A stretch of DNA of 6,844 nucleotides, from positions 46,380 through 53,223 of the forward strand of contig DCQA01000005.1 in assembly GCA_002323325.1 (NCBI GenBank). The letters run 5' to 3'. Source of the stretch: Coxiellaceae bacterium UBA1530 (GTDB taxonomy: Bacteria; Pseudomonadota; Gammaproteobacteria; Coxiellales; Coxiellaceae). Shown piece by piece: positions 1 through 6,101 of this stretch. Under the pieces are notes generated by a model that saw only the letters and a program-made list of their open reading frames with translations, searched no databases and was not told where the DNA came from. The position numbers and the translations under genes were made by a program. Within the stretch, counting starts at the first letter, position 1. Each line of letters starts with the position of its first letter.

Positions 1-73
<73 letters not shown>

Positions 74-170
74 CATCCACTACTTGCTTATCGTTTAAGA
101 ACTCTCGTCGCCACTCAAAATATACTTCAAAGTGTTTGTTAAAAATATCACTAAAAACAGCAAGCCGCGT

Positions 171-1727
171 TTAATCATAAATTTTTACAACCGAGGTGAC
201 TAAGTTTGCGTCATTTCGTTCGACTCTTGTCAATATAAAAAATGAGGCTATAGAAAAAAGTGTAATCCCAGTGATGAACAATGGAACACTGGTATGTGCA
301 CTGTTCTCTGGTGAAACATATGAGAACAGCAGTATGCCAATGAAATATAAAAAAAGCAGGTAGCACTGACTGATCGCAGAGAGAAAGTCTTGGATTGACT
401 TGACGTTTAGAGCAATAAACACCCCCTGAATACAAACAAAAATAATCATGATCTTCACAATGGTGTCGATATTTCCAAGCGTGAATAAACCTGTAAAAAG
501 CGTGAAGATCAATAGTGAAATAGTTTTACCAAAGGGTAGGCGAAACGGATATTGATCTTTACTGATATTGTTTCGTAAAACACACAATGCGATGGGTATA
601 GGAAGGTAAGAAATGACATGAAATAGGCTGAGTACCTCAGCGAGCTCACTCCAGCTTCTAAAGGCAACTAGGAAGAGTGTTGCTAGCAGTGTGTTAATAA
701 TGAGTGATCGACGCGAAACACCATAGACAGGATGAACGTTATCAAAGTATCTTGGCATTTGTTGATTTCTTGACATGGCAGTGAACATGCGTGTGGATGT
801 CCCTGTAAACGCAATGGCAGTCCCTGACGGCGCTATCGTTGCGCCAAAGTAGATGATGGTCGTTAGCATGCCTAAGCCCATCATGGCGGATAACTCTACC
901 ATTGGCGCACTATAGGTAAGGTGATGCCAGCCTTGTGATAAGGACTCTGAGGGGATAGCGCCAATAAAGGCTATCTGTAATAGCAAATAAACACCTAGGC
1001 AGAAAATAATGGCAATAACGATCGACAGTGGAATGGTTTTATGTGGATTTTTTACTTCACTAGCAAATGAAATGATTGTTTGAAAACCATTGAATGCAAT
1101 AATAATTCCGGTTGTTAAAATAGCAGCAATGATCGATTGGGGTCCGTAAGGCATGAAGCTATGATTCACTAATTTGAAATTCTTCGAATGAAAGGCTACA
1201 GAAATGATCACCAGTGCAGTGACTAAAGGCACTATGACTTTGAGGATAGTAAAGATATTATTGGTTTTGGCTAACACGGATGCGCCCCAAAAGTTCGCTA
1301 AACAAAAGAAAAATATGAGTACTAAGGCTAGTCCTGTTCCTGCTGGAGTAAGTTGTGCTTGATTGAAAAAAATTGTCTCTAAATTGGGGAATAGATTAAT
1401 AAGATATTGAATGGTTGCTGTTGCTTCCAGTGCAATTACGGCAACAATACCCAGCCAGTTGGATACGGCAAAAGGGAAGCCGAAAAAACGGTTATGAGAG
1501 AGTGTTGGAATGATGGCGCTGAGACCTCTGCGCGGGTAGATTCCAGACACTTCAGCGAAGCACATAGCTAAAAAACCAATGACCACGGCACCAATTATCC
1601 ATGAGTAAATAGATGCAGGCCCTGCAACTTGGGCTGCTTTATAGGGGGCAAATAGCCATCCGCTGCCGATGATGGAGGAAATACCAAGAAAGATTGCAGA
1701 AATGAGTCCAATGTTTCTTTTTTGCAT
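171..1727 (-). CDS. APC-superfamily amino acid/polyamine-type permease
   Basis: This 518-residue protein is very hydrophobic and should sit in the inner membrane as a secondary transporter. About 12 to 14 membrane spans can be read, roughly at residues 6-26, 39-60, 84-112, 129-149, 160-180, 196-221, 233-258, 285-310, 340-358, 363-385, 403-420 and 424-441, with two more near 455-471 and 482-501. Span 1 carries the GSG break (21-23) that in APC proteins unwinds to bind the substrate amino group. Residues 224-233 (EVKNPHKTIP) match the conserved APC loop after span 6. The start ATG has an AAGG ribosome site 7 bases upstream (plus-strand 1735-1738). The gene is monocistronic and divergent from fabV. 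The family is clear, but the substrate (amino acid, polyamine or exchange pair) cannot be read from the sequence. The C-terminal tail after residue 501 is short and polar. Confidence 0.88.
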   Translation of the reverse strand: MQKRNIGLISAIFLGISSIIGSGWLFAPYKAAQVAGPASIYSWIIGAVVIGFLAMCFAEVSGIYPRRGLSAIIPTLSHNRFFGFPFAVSNWLGIVAVIALEATATIQYLINLFPNLETIFFNQAQLTPAGTGLALVLIFFFCLANFWGASVLAKTNNIFTILKVIVPLVTALVIISVAFHSKNFKLVNHSFMPYGPQSIIAAILTTGIIIAFNGFQTIISFASEVKNPHKTIPLSIVIAIIFCLGVYLLLQIAFIGAIPSESLSQGWHHLTYSAPMVELSAMMGLGMLTTIIYFGATIAPSGTAIAFTGTSTRMFTAMSRNQQMPRYFDNVHPVYGVSRRSLIINTLLATLFLVAFRSWSELAEVLSLFHVISYLPIPIALCVLRNNISKDQYPFRLPFGKTISLLIFTLFTGLFTLGNIDTIVKIMIIFVCIQGVFIALNVKSIQDFLSAISQCYLLFLYFIGILLFSYVSPENSAHTSVPLFITGITLFSIASFFILTRVERNDANLVTSVVKIYD

Positions 1728-1774
1728 AATAAAGCCTTCTATGTTGATCGCATTGTCACCACAAAGCGAGCCAC

Positions 1775-1783
1775 ATTCTATCA
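1775..1783 (-). promoter_or_regulatory. Candidate extended -10 promoter of the APC permease
   Basis: Read on the minus strand, this is TGATAGAAT: a TG-n extension followed by a hexamer with five of six matches to TATAAT. No good -35 lies at the usual distance; the upstream stretch is a T-rich run. This fits an extended -10 sigma-70 promoter. Transcription would begin near 1768, giving a leader of about 40 bases before the permease ATG. Prediction by eye only. Confidence 0.45.
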
Positions 1784-1889
1784 GAAAAAAAGTTAAGTTT
1801 CTCTGTTAAATGCATCTGCCGTATTTTGATGAATTTACTGCCATTGTTGCCTATTTATCCAGCGCTGATTGTGATTTATTTATCATTCG

Positions 1890-1918
1890 TTGCAGGTTAT
1901 TCGTTGGGTTGATAGGAT
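1890..1918 (+). promoter_or_regulatory. Candidate sigma-70 promoter of fabV
   Basis: TTGCAG (1890-1895) and TAGGAT (1913-1918) are separated by exactly 17 bases. They match the consensus at three and four of six positions. The start point would fall near 1925, which places the 7-bp dyad at 1933-1953 at the very beginning of the fabV leader. An 8-bp direct repeat flanks the -35 element. The individual hexamers are weak, so this is only a candidate. Confidence 0.35.
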
Positions 1919-1932
1919 GGGCTCACCTCAGA

Positions 1933-1953
1933 CACGATGAGCATTCCATCGTG
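1933..1953. promoter_or_regulatory. 7-bp dyad/hairpin in the fabV leader
   Basis: CACGATG (1933-1939) and CATCGTG (1947-1953) are perfect inverted repeats around a 7-base centre. It ends 17 bases before the fabV Shine-Dalgarno sequence. No T-run follows, so it is not an intrinsic terminator. It could be a protein operator just downstream of the transcription start, or an RNA stem in the 5' leader. It does not resemble the FadR or FabR operator sequences as I remember them. Confidence 0.4.
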
Positions 1954-1970
1954 ACGAATCATTGACTAGA

Positions 1971-1977
1971 AAAGGAG
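1971..1977 (+). promoter_or_regulatory. Ribosome binding site that fixes the fabV start
   Basis: AAAGGAG lies 5 bases before the ATG at 1983. A longer reading frame could begin at a TTG at 1962, but this strong site falls inside that extension. It therefore supports initiation at 1983. Confidence 0.8.
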
Positions 1978-1982
1978 TATTT

Positions 1983-3191
1983 ATGATTATTTCACCAAAA
2001 GTGAGAGGCTTTATTTGCACTACCGCTCATCCAGAGGGATGCTTTAAACACGTACAGCAGCAAGTCGATTATATCAAGTCCCAGGGCGCAAAAAAGGGTC
2101 CTGTAAATGTCTTAATAGTTGGAGCGTCTACTGGGTATGGTTTGGCCTCGAGGATTACTGCAGCTTTTGGTTATCAGGCAAAGACCATTGGTGTTTCATT
2201 CGAAAAACCGGCATCGGGCAAGCGCACAGCATCAGCTGGTTGGTACAACACAGCGGCTTTTGAAGAGCTAGCTCATGCGGATAATCTCTATGCTAAAAGT
2301 ATTAATGGTGATGCTTTTTCGCATGATATCAAGCAGCTTACTTTGGATCTTATTCGAGAAGATTGGGGCCAAGTTGATTTACTGGTTTACAGCTTAGCAT
2401 CACCTCGCCGAACTGACCCAGATACGGGTGAAAACTTTTCATCGGTACTCAAGCCCATTGGTGAGTCATACATCAATAAGACCATAGATCCTTTTTCAGG
2501 TGTGGTCTCTGAAGTGAGTTTAGAGCCAGCTTCTGATGATGAGATTGCCGCTACTGTAAAAGTGATGGGTGGTGAAGATTGGCAGCTTTGGGTTGATCAA
2601 CTCGCTGAAGCAAATTTGCTAGCTAAAGGATTTAAGACGGTTGCCTACTCATACATAGGACCCGAGTTAACCCACCCGATTTACACTAATGGTGCTATTG
2701 GGAGGGCTAAACAAGATCTTCAGCAAACTGCTGATAGACTTAATGAGACACTTGCTGCCCATATCGATGGGCAAGCATTTTGTTCAGTCAATAAAGCGGT
2801 GGTGACACAATCAAGCGCGGCGATTCCTGTTGTCCCTCTATACATTGCTATTCTTTTTAAAGCTATGCGTGAGCAAGGTGTTCATGAAGATTGTATTGAG
2901 CAAATGCAACGCTTGTTCGATGAGTCGCTTTACACCAGTGATGCTGCAGCCTTGGATGGTCAGCGATGTATTCGTTTAGACGATAAAGAAATGGCTGATT
3001 CAATTCAAGCTGCCGTTGCTCAAGCATGGCAGTCAGTGGACACCTCTAATGTGAATGATCTGTCTGATTTGACAGCGTATCGTAACGGGTTTTTACAATT
3101 GTTTGGTTTCGGTTTAGAGGGTGTTGATTATGAAGCAGATGTTGATTGTTTCGTACCAATACCCTCAATTGAGGCTATGGAAGCTGTCTAA
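1983..3191 (+). CDS. fabV: Enoyl-[acyl-carrier-protein] reductase (NADH), FabV type
   Basis: FabV catalyses the last step of each fatty-acid elongation cycle in the cytosol, reducing trans-2-enoyl-ACP to acyl-ACP with NADH. It is an enlarged short-chain dehydrogenase of about 400 residues; this one has 402. The N-terminus MIISPKVRGFICTTAHP is the family's typical opening and fixes the start at 1983 rather than the in-frame TTG at 1962. The nucleotide-binding loop is GASTGYGLASR (47-57). The catalytic pair appears as Y234 and K243 in the Y-x8-K spacing that distinguishes FabV from FabI and FabL. T275 in VVTQSSAAIPVVP corresponds to the substrate-loop threonine region. FabV enzymes are known to tolerate triclosan far better than FabI. 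The gene stands alone, not in a fab cluster, and its stop codon overlaps that of convergent fumC. No frameshift or missing key residue is seen. Confidence 0.96.
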   Translation: MIISPKVRGFICTTAHPEGCFKHVQQQVDYIKSQGAKKGPVNVLIVGASTGYGLASRITAAFGYQAKTIGVSFEKPASGKRTASAGWYNTAAFEELAHADNLYAKSINGDAFSHDIKQLTLDLIREDWGQVDLLVYSLASPRRTDPDTGENFSSVLKPIGESYINKTIDPFSGVVSEVSLEPASDDEIAATVKVMGGEDWQLWVDQLAEANLLAKGFKTVAYSYIGPELTHPIYTNGAIGRAKQDLQQTADRLNETLAAHIDGQAFCSVNKAVVTQSSAAIPVVPLYIAILFKAMREQGVHEDCIEQMQRLFDESLYTSDAAALDGQRCIRLDDKEMADSIQAAVAQAWQSVDTSNVNDLSDLTAYRNGFLQLFGFGLEGVDYEADVDCFVPIPSIEAMEAV

Positions 3192-4585
3192 TGACCCACC
3201 ATCTTAGATGGATCGACAGCAGAGTTAAACTCTTCGTCGTTAAGGTACCCCAGCGCAAGGCATGCCTCTTTTAGAGTCGTGCCTTCGTTGTGAGCTTTTT
3301 TTGCAATTTCAGCGGCTTTATCATAACCAATGACTGGATTCAGCGCAGTAACAAGCATGAGTGATTCAGATAAATAGGTTTCAATTTGTTGATGGTTTGG
3401 TGTGATACCGTCAACACAATATTTCTTAAAAGAGCGGCATGCGTCAGCTAGCAAATAAATACTTTGCACGGTATTGTACAGCATTACAGGTTTGAACACG
3501 TTTAGCTCGAAATTACCTTGAGAGCCTGCAAATCCTATGGTGGTATCGTTGCCGATCACTTGCGCGCAAACCATGGTCATGGCTTCGCTTTGAGTAGGGT
3601 TAACCTTACCTGGCATGATCGATGAGCCTGGTTCGTTTTCAGGTATTTGTAGTTCGCCGATGCCACAGCGTGGACCTGATGCAAGCCAACGTACATCATT
3701 AGCAATTTTCATCAGTGCAGTGGCTAATGTTTTTAGAACACCACTGATTAAAACAACAGCATCATGAGCCGCTAAGGCAGCGAATTTGTTAGGTGCTGAT
3801 ACAAACGGAAGATTGGTGATCTCTGCAATGAAACCTGCTACTTTCTCTGCGAACTCAGGGGGAGCATTCAGGCCAGTGCCTACTGCAGTTCCACCAATGG
3901 CGAGTTTATACAACTCGCCGAGATTTTTATCGATAGCATTTAACGCGCAATCCAATTGTTCCACGTAACCACTAAATTCTTGACCGAGTGTTAATGGCAC
4001 CGCATCTTGAAGATGGGTTCTGCCTATTTTGATGATACTATCAAAATTTTCAGCATGTGTTGCAAAAGAAGATCGGAGATCTGAAACCGCAGGGATCAGT
4101 TGATGTATGATCATTTCAACAATGGTAATGTGCATTGCTGTTGGAAAGGTGTCGTTCGATGATTGTGACATATTAACGTGATCGTTTGGATGTATAGGTT
4201 TCTTTGAGCCGATTTTTCCGCCAAGAATTTCAATAGCGCGGTTAGAGATCACTTCGTTACTATTCATATTCGTTTGTGTGCCGCTACCGGTTTGCCAGAT
4301 GTGAAGAGGAAAATCCTGATCAAATTTTCCATCAATGACCTCTTCGGCTGCTTTGCATATCGCACTGGCTTGTTCTTCGTTGAGTTTATTGAGTGCAAAA
4401 TTGGCTTGTGCTGCCGCTTTTTTAAGGATGCCCATTGCTCTGATCATTTCAGGCGGCATCGTTTCTCTGCCAATATTAAAGTTGACCAACGAACGTGCAG
4501 ACTGAGCACCATAGTAGGCTTGCTTGGGGACTGCAATTTCCCCCATGGAGTCTGATTCAATTCGCTTAGAGTTTGTGTTGGTCAT
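3188..4585 (-). CDS. fumC: Fumarate hydratase, class II
   Basis: FumC is the oxygen-stable, iron-free fumarase. It interconverts fumarate and L-malate in the TCA cycle as a cytosolic homotetramer. The protein has 465 residues, the usual length. Visible family signatures are SGTQTNMN (101-108), the HPNDHVNMSQSSND segment (132-145, including the second 'B-site' binding residues), GRTHLQDA (188-195) with catalytic H191, and the superfamily signature GSSIMPGKVNP (320-330) with catalytic S321. Both catalytic residues sit three positions beyond their E. coli counterparts H188 and S318. The start ATG has an AGGA site 6 bases upstream (plus-strand 4592-4595). tRNA-Arg lies 37 bases upstream on the same strand with no terminator between them, so read-through from the tRNA promoter is possible. 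The 3' end overlaps convergent fabV by four bases. The signature and length separate it from aspartase and argininosuccinate lyase. Confidence 0.96.
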   Translation of the reverse strand: MTNTNSKRIESDSMGEIAVPKQAYYGAQSARSLVNFNIGRETMPPEMIRAMGILKKAAAQANFALNKLNEEQASAICKAAEEVIDGKFDQDFPLHIWQTGSGTQTNMNSNEVISNRAIEILGGKIGSKKPIHPNDHVNMSQSSNDTFPTAMHITIVEMIIHQLIPAVSDLRSSFATHAENFDSIIKIGRTHLQDAVPLTLGQEFSGYVEQLDCALNAIDKNLGELYKLAIGGTAVGTGLNAPPEFAEKVAGFIAEITNLPFVSAPNKFAALAAHDAVVLISGVLKTLATALMKIANDVRWLASGPRCGIGELQIPENEPGSSIMPGKVNPTQSEAMTMVCAQVIGNDTTIGFAGSQGNFELNVFKPVMLYNTVQSIYLLADACRSFKKYCVDGITPNHQQIETYLSESLMLVTALNPVIGYDKAAEIAKKAHNEGTTLKEACLALGYLNDEEFNSAVDPSKMVGH

Positions 4586-4622
4586 GTTAAGTCCTGTGTC
4601 GTATTTTAGTCTTGTTAAATTT

Positions 4623-4699
4623 TGGTGCCCCGAAGAGGATTCGAACCTCTGACCTGTCCCTTAGGAGGGGACCGCGCTATCCAGCTGTGCCATCGGGGC
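4623..4699 (-). tRNA. tRNA-Arg (anticodon CCT)
   Basis: Read on the minus strand from 4699 to 4623, this forms a 77-base cloverleaf including an encoded CCA (plus-strand TGG at 4623-4625). The acceptor stem GCCCCGA/TCGGGGC pairs fully, the anticodon stem GTCCC/GGGAC pairs fully around CTCCTAA, and the T-stem AGAGG/CCTCT pairs around TTCGAAT. The anticodon CCT reads the rare arginine codon AGG. The D-stem GCAC/GCGC contains an A12:C23 mismatch. A candidate promoter lies just upstream at 4715-4720. No intrinsic terminator separates it from fumC, 37 bases downstream. Confidence 0.96.
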
Positions 4700-4714
4700 T
4701 TCTTTAGCGACGAG

Positions 4715-4720
4715 TTTATA
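4715..4720 (-). promoter_or_regulatory. Candidate -10 element of tRNA-Arg
   Basis: On the minus strand this reads TATAAA, about 15 bases before the mature tRNA 5' end. It is followed by the GC-rich stretch CTCGTCGC, the sort of discriminator associated with stringent control of stable-RNA promoters. A partial -35 (TTGTGC) lies 15 bases upstream, closer than ideal. The same bases form part of a 6-bp hairpin (4711-4716/4722-4727, 5-base loop). That hairpin lacks a proper T-run on either strand and is unlikely to be a terminator. Confidence 0.4.
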
Positions 4721-4741
4721 GAACTCGCTTTTAAAGCACAA

Positions 4742-4821
4742 ATGAGGTGTTTAGCCTTGATCAAAAAGTTTGACTGGCGATATTTTCTATTATTTCAGAG
4801 TAAGCCTTAATGACACCTCAT
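4742..4821. repeat. Pair of 9-bp inverted repeats, 62-base spacer
   Basis: ATGAGGTGT (4742-4750) and ACACCTCAT (4813-4821) are perfect inverted repeats in the intergenic region between tRNA-Arg and the efflux operon. The 80-base unit has no flanking target-site duplication that I can see. The right arm overlaps an ATGACA (4810-4815) that could be a -35 for the efflux operon. Its function is unknown. Confidence 0.5.
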
Positions 4822-4835
4822 ACCTGATTACTTTT

Positions 4836-4841
4836 TATACA
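4836..4841 (+). promoter_or_regulatory. Weak candidate -10 of the efflux operon
   Basis: TATACA matches four of six TATAAT positions. The best upstream -35-like hexamer, ATGACA (4810-4815, five of six matches), is 20 bases away, longer than usual. If used, transcription would begin near 4848, inside the palindrome at 4848-4863. This is a weak call, offered because the operon must have a promoter in this interval. Confidence 0.25.
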
Positions 4842-4847
4842 GCCATG

Positions 4848-4863
4848 TAGATCAATTAATCTA
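4848..4863. promoter_or_regulatory. 16-base near-palindrome, candidate operator of the efflux operon
   Basis: TAGATCAATTAATCTA is symmetrical at seven of eight base pairs; the single break is C4853 facing A4858. It lies 26 bases before the adaptor start and just after the candidate -10. That is where a repressor, such as the TetR- or MarR-type proteins that often control RND pumps, would block transcription. No regulator gene is present in the window. Confidence 0.35.
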
Positions 4864-4881
4864 AGTTTCACAAAAATTATC

Positions 4882-4887
4882 AAGGTG
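4882..4887 (+). promoter_or_regulatory. Ribosome binding site of the RND adaptor
   Basis: AAGGTG precedes two consecutive ATG codons at 4890 and 4893. Counted from AAGG, the spacing is 4 bases to the first ATG and 7 to the second, so the second may be the main start. A later in-frame ATG at 4935, just before the membrane segment, has no convincing site of its own. Confidence 0.6.
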
Positions 4888-4889
4888 TT

Positions 4890-6083
4890 ATGATGACAGC
4901 AGTTTTTATTTCACAGAATCATGGTGTGAAAAATATGGTTAAATACTTCTTTTGGATTGTAGTCATCCTAATTGTTATTTTTGGTGGGACGTTCGGTTTC
5001 CATTTTCTTCGCAACGCTAAAATGGCAGAGAAGTTAGCTGAGCGTAGTGAGTTGCACCCAGTTATCTCCACTGTGACGGTTAAGAAAGGCAGTTTTCAAC
5101 CAACCCTAAACTCGGTGGGTAGTTTAACGGCATTCAAAGGCGTTGAATTAACCAGTCAGGTTAATGGCCAGATTACTGACATCAAATTTACGTCGGGTAA
5201 AGACGTTAAGCAAGGTGACGTTTTAGTCAAATTAGACGACAGCTTGGCACTCCAAAGCTACAAGATGGATAAAGCCACTCTTGCCTACGATAAGGTTAAT
5301 TTCGAAAGTCAAAAGGCTTTAATCAAGAATAACGCCACCAGCCAAAATGCCGTTGACTCTGCCGAGGCGACCTATTTGGCACAAAAAGCCAAAGTCGCTC
5401 AGGACGAGGTTAATTTAGGCTACATGACTATCCGAGCCCCATTTCCAGGACGGGCGGGTATTCAACAGGTCGATGTCGGTCAATTCATAACAACCTCAAC
5501 CACGTTAGTCTCATTGCAACAACTCAATCCCTTGTATGTTGATTTTCCAATGTCTTCAGACTTACTGTCAAAACTTGCAAGTGGTCAGACAGTCAAAGTT
5601 GTCGTGAGCTCGCAACCGGATAAAGTTTATACCGGAAAATTAGTTGCTATTGATTCCAGTGTGGATGAGACTACACGTACCATTAACGTTAGAGCTGTGA
5701 TTGATAATGATGACGAATCACTATTGCCGGGTCAGTTTGCTGACGTGTCAGTATTGCTACCGTTGCAAGACAGCGTCATAAAAGTTCCACGCGTCGCGAT
5801 CACTTATAGCCTTTACGGTAATGCTGTTCTTATCGTTACCCCAAAAACAGTTGATGGGAAAGTTGAGAGCGTAGCCACACAGCAAATCATTACTTTGGGT
5901 GATGCAGACGGTGACGATGTCGTTGTTATCAAGGGCGTTAATGCAGGTGATGTGATTGTTAGTTCAGGACAAAACAAAGTGACATCCGGTCAGGTGGTCT
6001 CGATCAACAACTCGACGCCATCAACATCGAGTTCTTCTCAATCAACCAATGCCTCTTCCACGGCTGCAGCTGCAGCATCGTAG
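4890..6083 (+). CDS. RND efflux periplasmic adaptor (membrane fusion protein, HlyD/AcrA-like)
   Basis: This 397-residue adaptor would link an inner-membrane RND pump to an outer-membrane channel. Residues 19-40 form a single N-terminal membrane anchor. There is no lipobox and no cysteine, so it is not a lipoprotein like AcrA. The first lipoyl half is at about 84-117 (TSQVNGQITDIKFTSGKDVK and following), a short helical hairpin at 118-175, and the second lipoyl half at about 179-200 (IRAPFPGRAGIQQVDVGQ). A beta-barrel follows at about 214-290 and a membrane-proximal domain at 292-372. In the hairpin tip, L144 and S151 keep the Leu-Ser spacing of the AcrA-type RLS channel-docking motif, while the Arg position appears to be S140. 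The last 25 residues are a Ser/Thr/Ala-rich low-complexity tail. The start may be 4890 or 4893. The pump gene follows after 18 bases, so the two form an operon. The exported substrate cannot be inferred. Confidence 0.92.
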   Translation: MMTAVFISQNHGVKNMVKYFFWIVVILIVIFGGTFGFHFLRNAKMAEKLAERSELHPVISTVTVKKGSFQPTLNSVGSLTAFKGVELTSQVNGQITDIKFTSGKDVKQGDVLVKLDDSLALQSYKMDKATLAYDKVNFESQKALIKNNATSQNAVDSAEATYLAQKAKVAQDEVNLGYMTIRAPFPGRAGIQQVDVGQFITTSTTLVSLQQLNPLYVDFPMSSDLLSKLASGQTVKVVVSSQPDKVYTGKLVAIDSSVDETTRTINVRAVIDNDDESLLPGQFADVSVLLPLQDSVIKVPRVAITYSLYGNAVLIVTPKTVDGKVESVATQQIITLGDADGDDVVVIKGVNAGDVIVSSGQNKVTSGQVVSINNSTPSTSSSSQSTNASSTAAAAAS

Positions 6084-6090
6084 TGAGGCA

Positions 6091-6097
6091 AAAAGGA
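6091..6097 (+). promoter_or_regulatory. Ribosome binding site of the RND pump
   Basis: AAAAGGA lies 4 bases before the ATG at 6102, within the 18-base gap after the adaptor stop. It fixes the pump start and shows independent re-initiation within the operon. Confidence 0.7.
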
Positions 6098-6101
6098 TAT
6101 T

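Noticed and set aside
87..99. A short stem (CTTA/TAAG) after tRNA-Phe as a possible terminator.
   Set aside because: It has only four AT-rich base pairs and no T-run.
1810..1965. A 51-codon open frame on the plus strand (starts MHLPYFDEF) in the permease-fabV gap, ending just before fabV.
   Set aside because: It has no Shine-Dalgarno sequence, is of chance length, resembles no family I know, and contains the candidate fabV promoter.
1962..1982. An N-terminal extension of FabV by seven codons from a TTG.
   Set aside because: The extension contains the strong AAAGGAG site, and FabV proteins begin at the MII-P motif encoded from 1983.
3786..4555. Plus-strand open frames within fumC.
   Set aside because: They are shadows of the fumC coding strand with no ribosome sites or recognisable domains.
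4711..4727. A 6-bp hairpin between tRNA-Arg and the efflux operon as a terminator.
   Set aside because: It is upstream of both divergent genes, so no transcript needs to end there, and it lacks a proper T-run. It overlaps the likely tRNA promoter.
4622..4810. A 62-residue plus-strand frame starting MVPRRGFEPLTCPLGG.
   Set aside because: It is the antisense translation of tRNA-Arg, a well-known spurious protein pattern.
6063..6076. A 14-base perfect palindrome (GCTGCAGCTGCAGC) at the end of the adaptor gene.
   Set aside because: It is explained by a run of alanine codons in the low-complexity tail. It has no T-run after it and is not a terminator.
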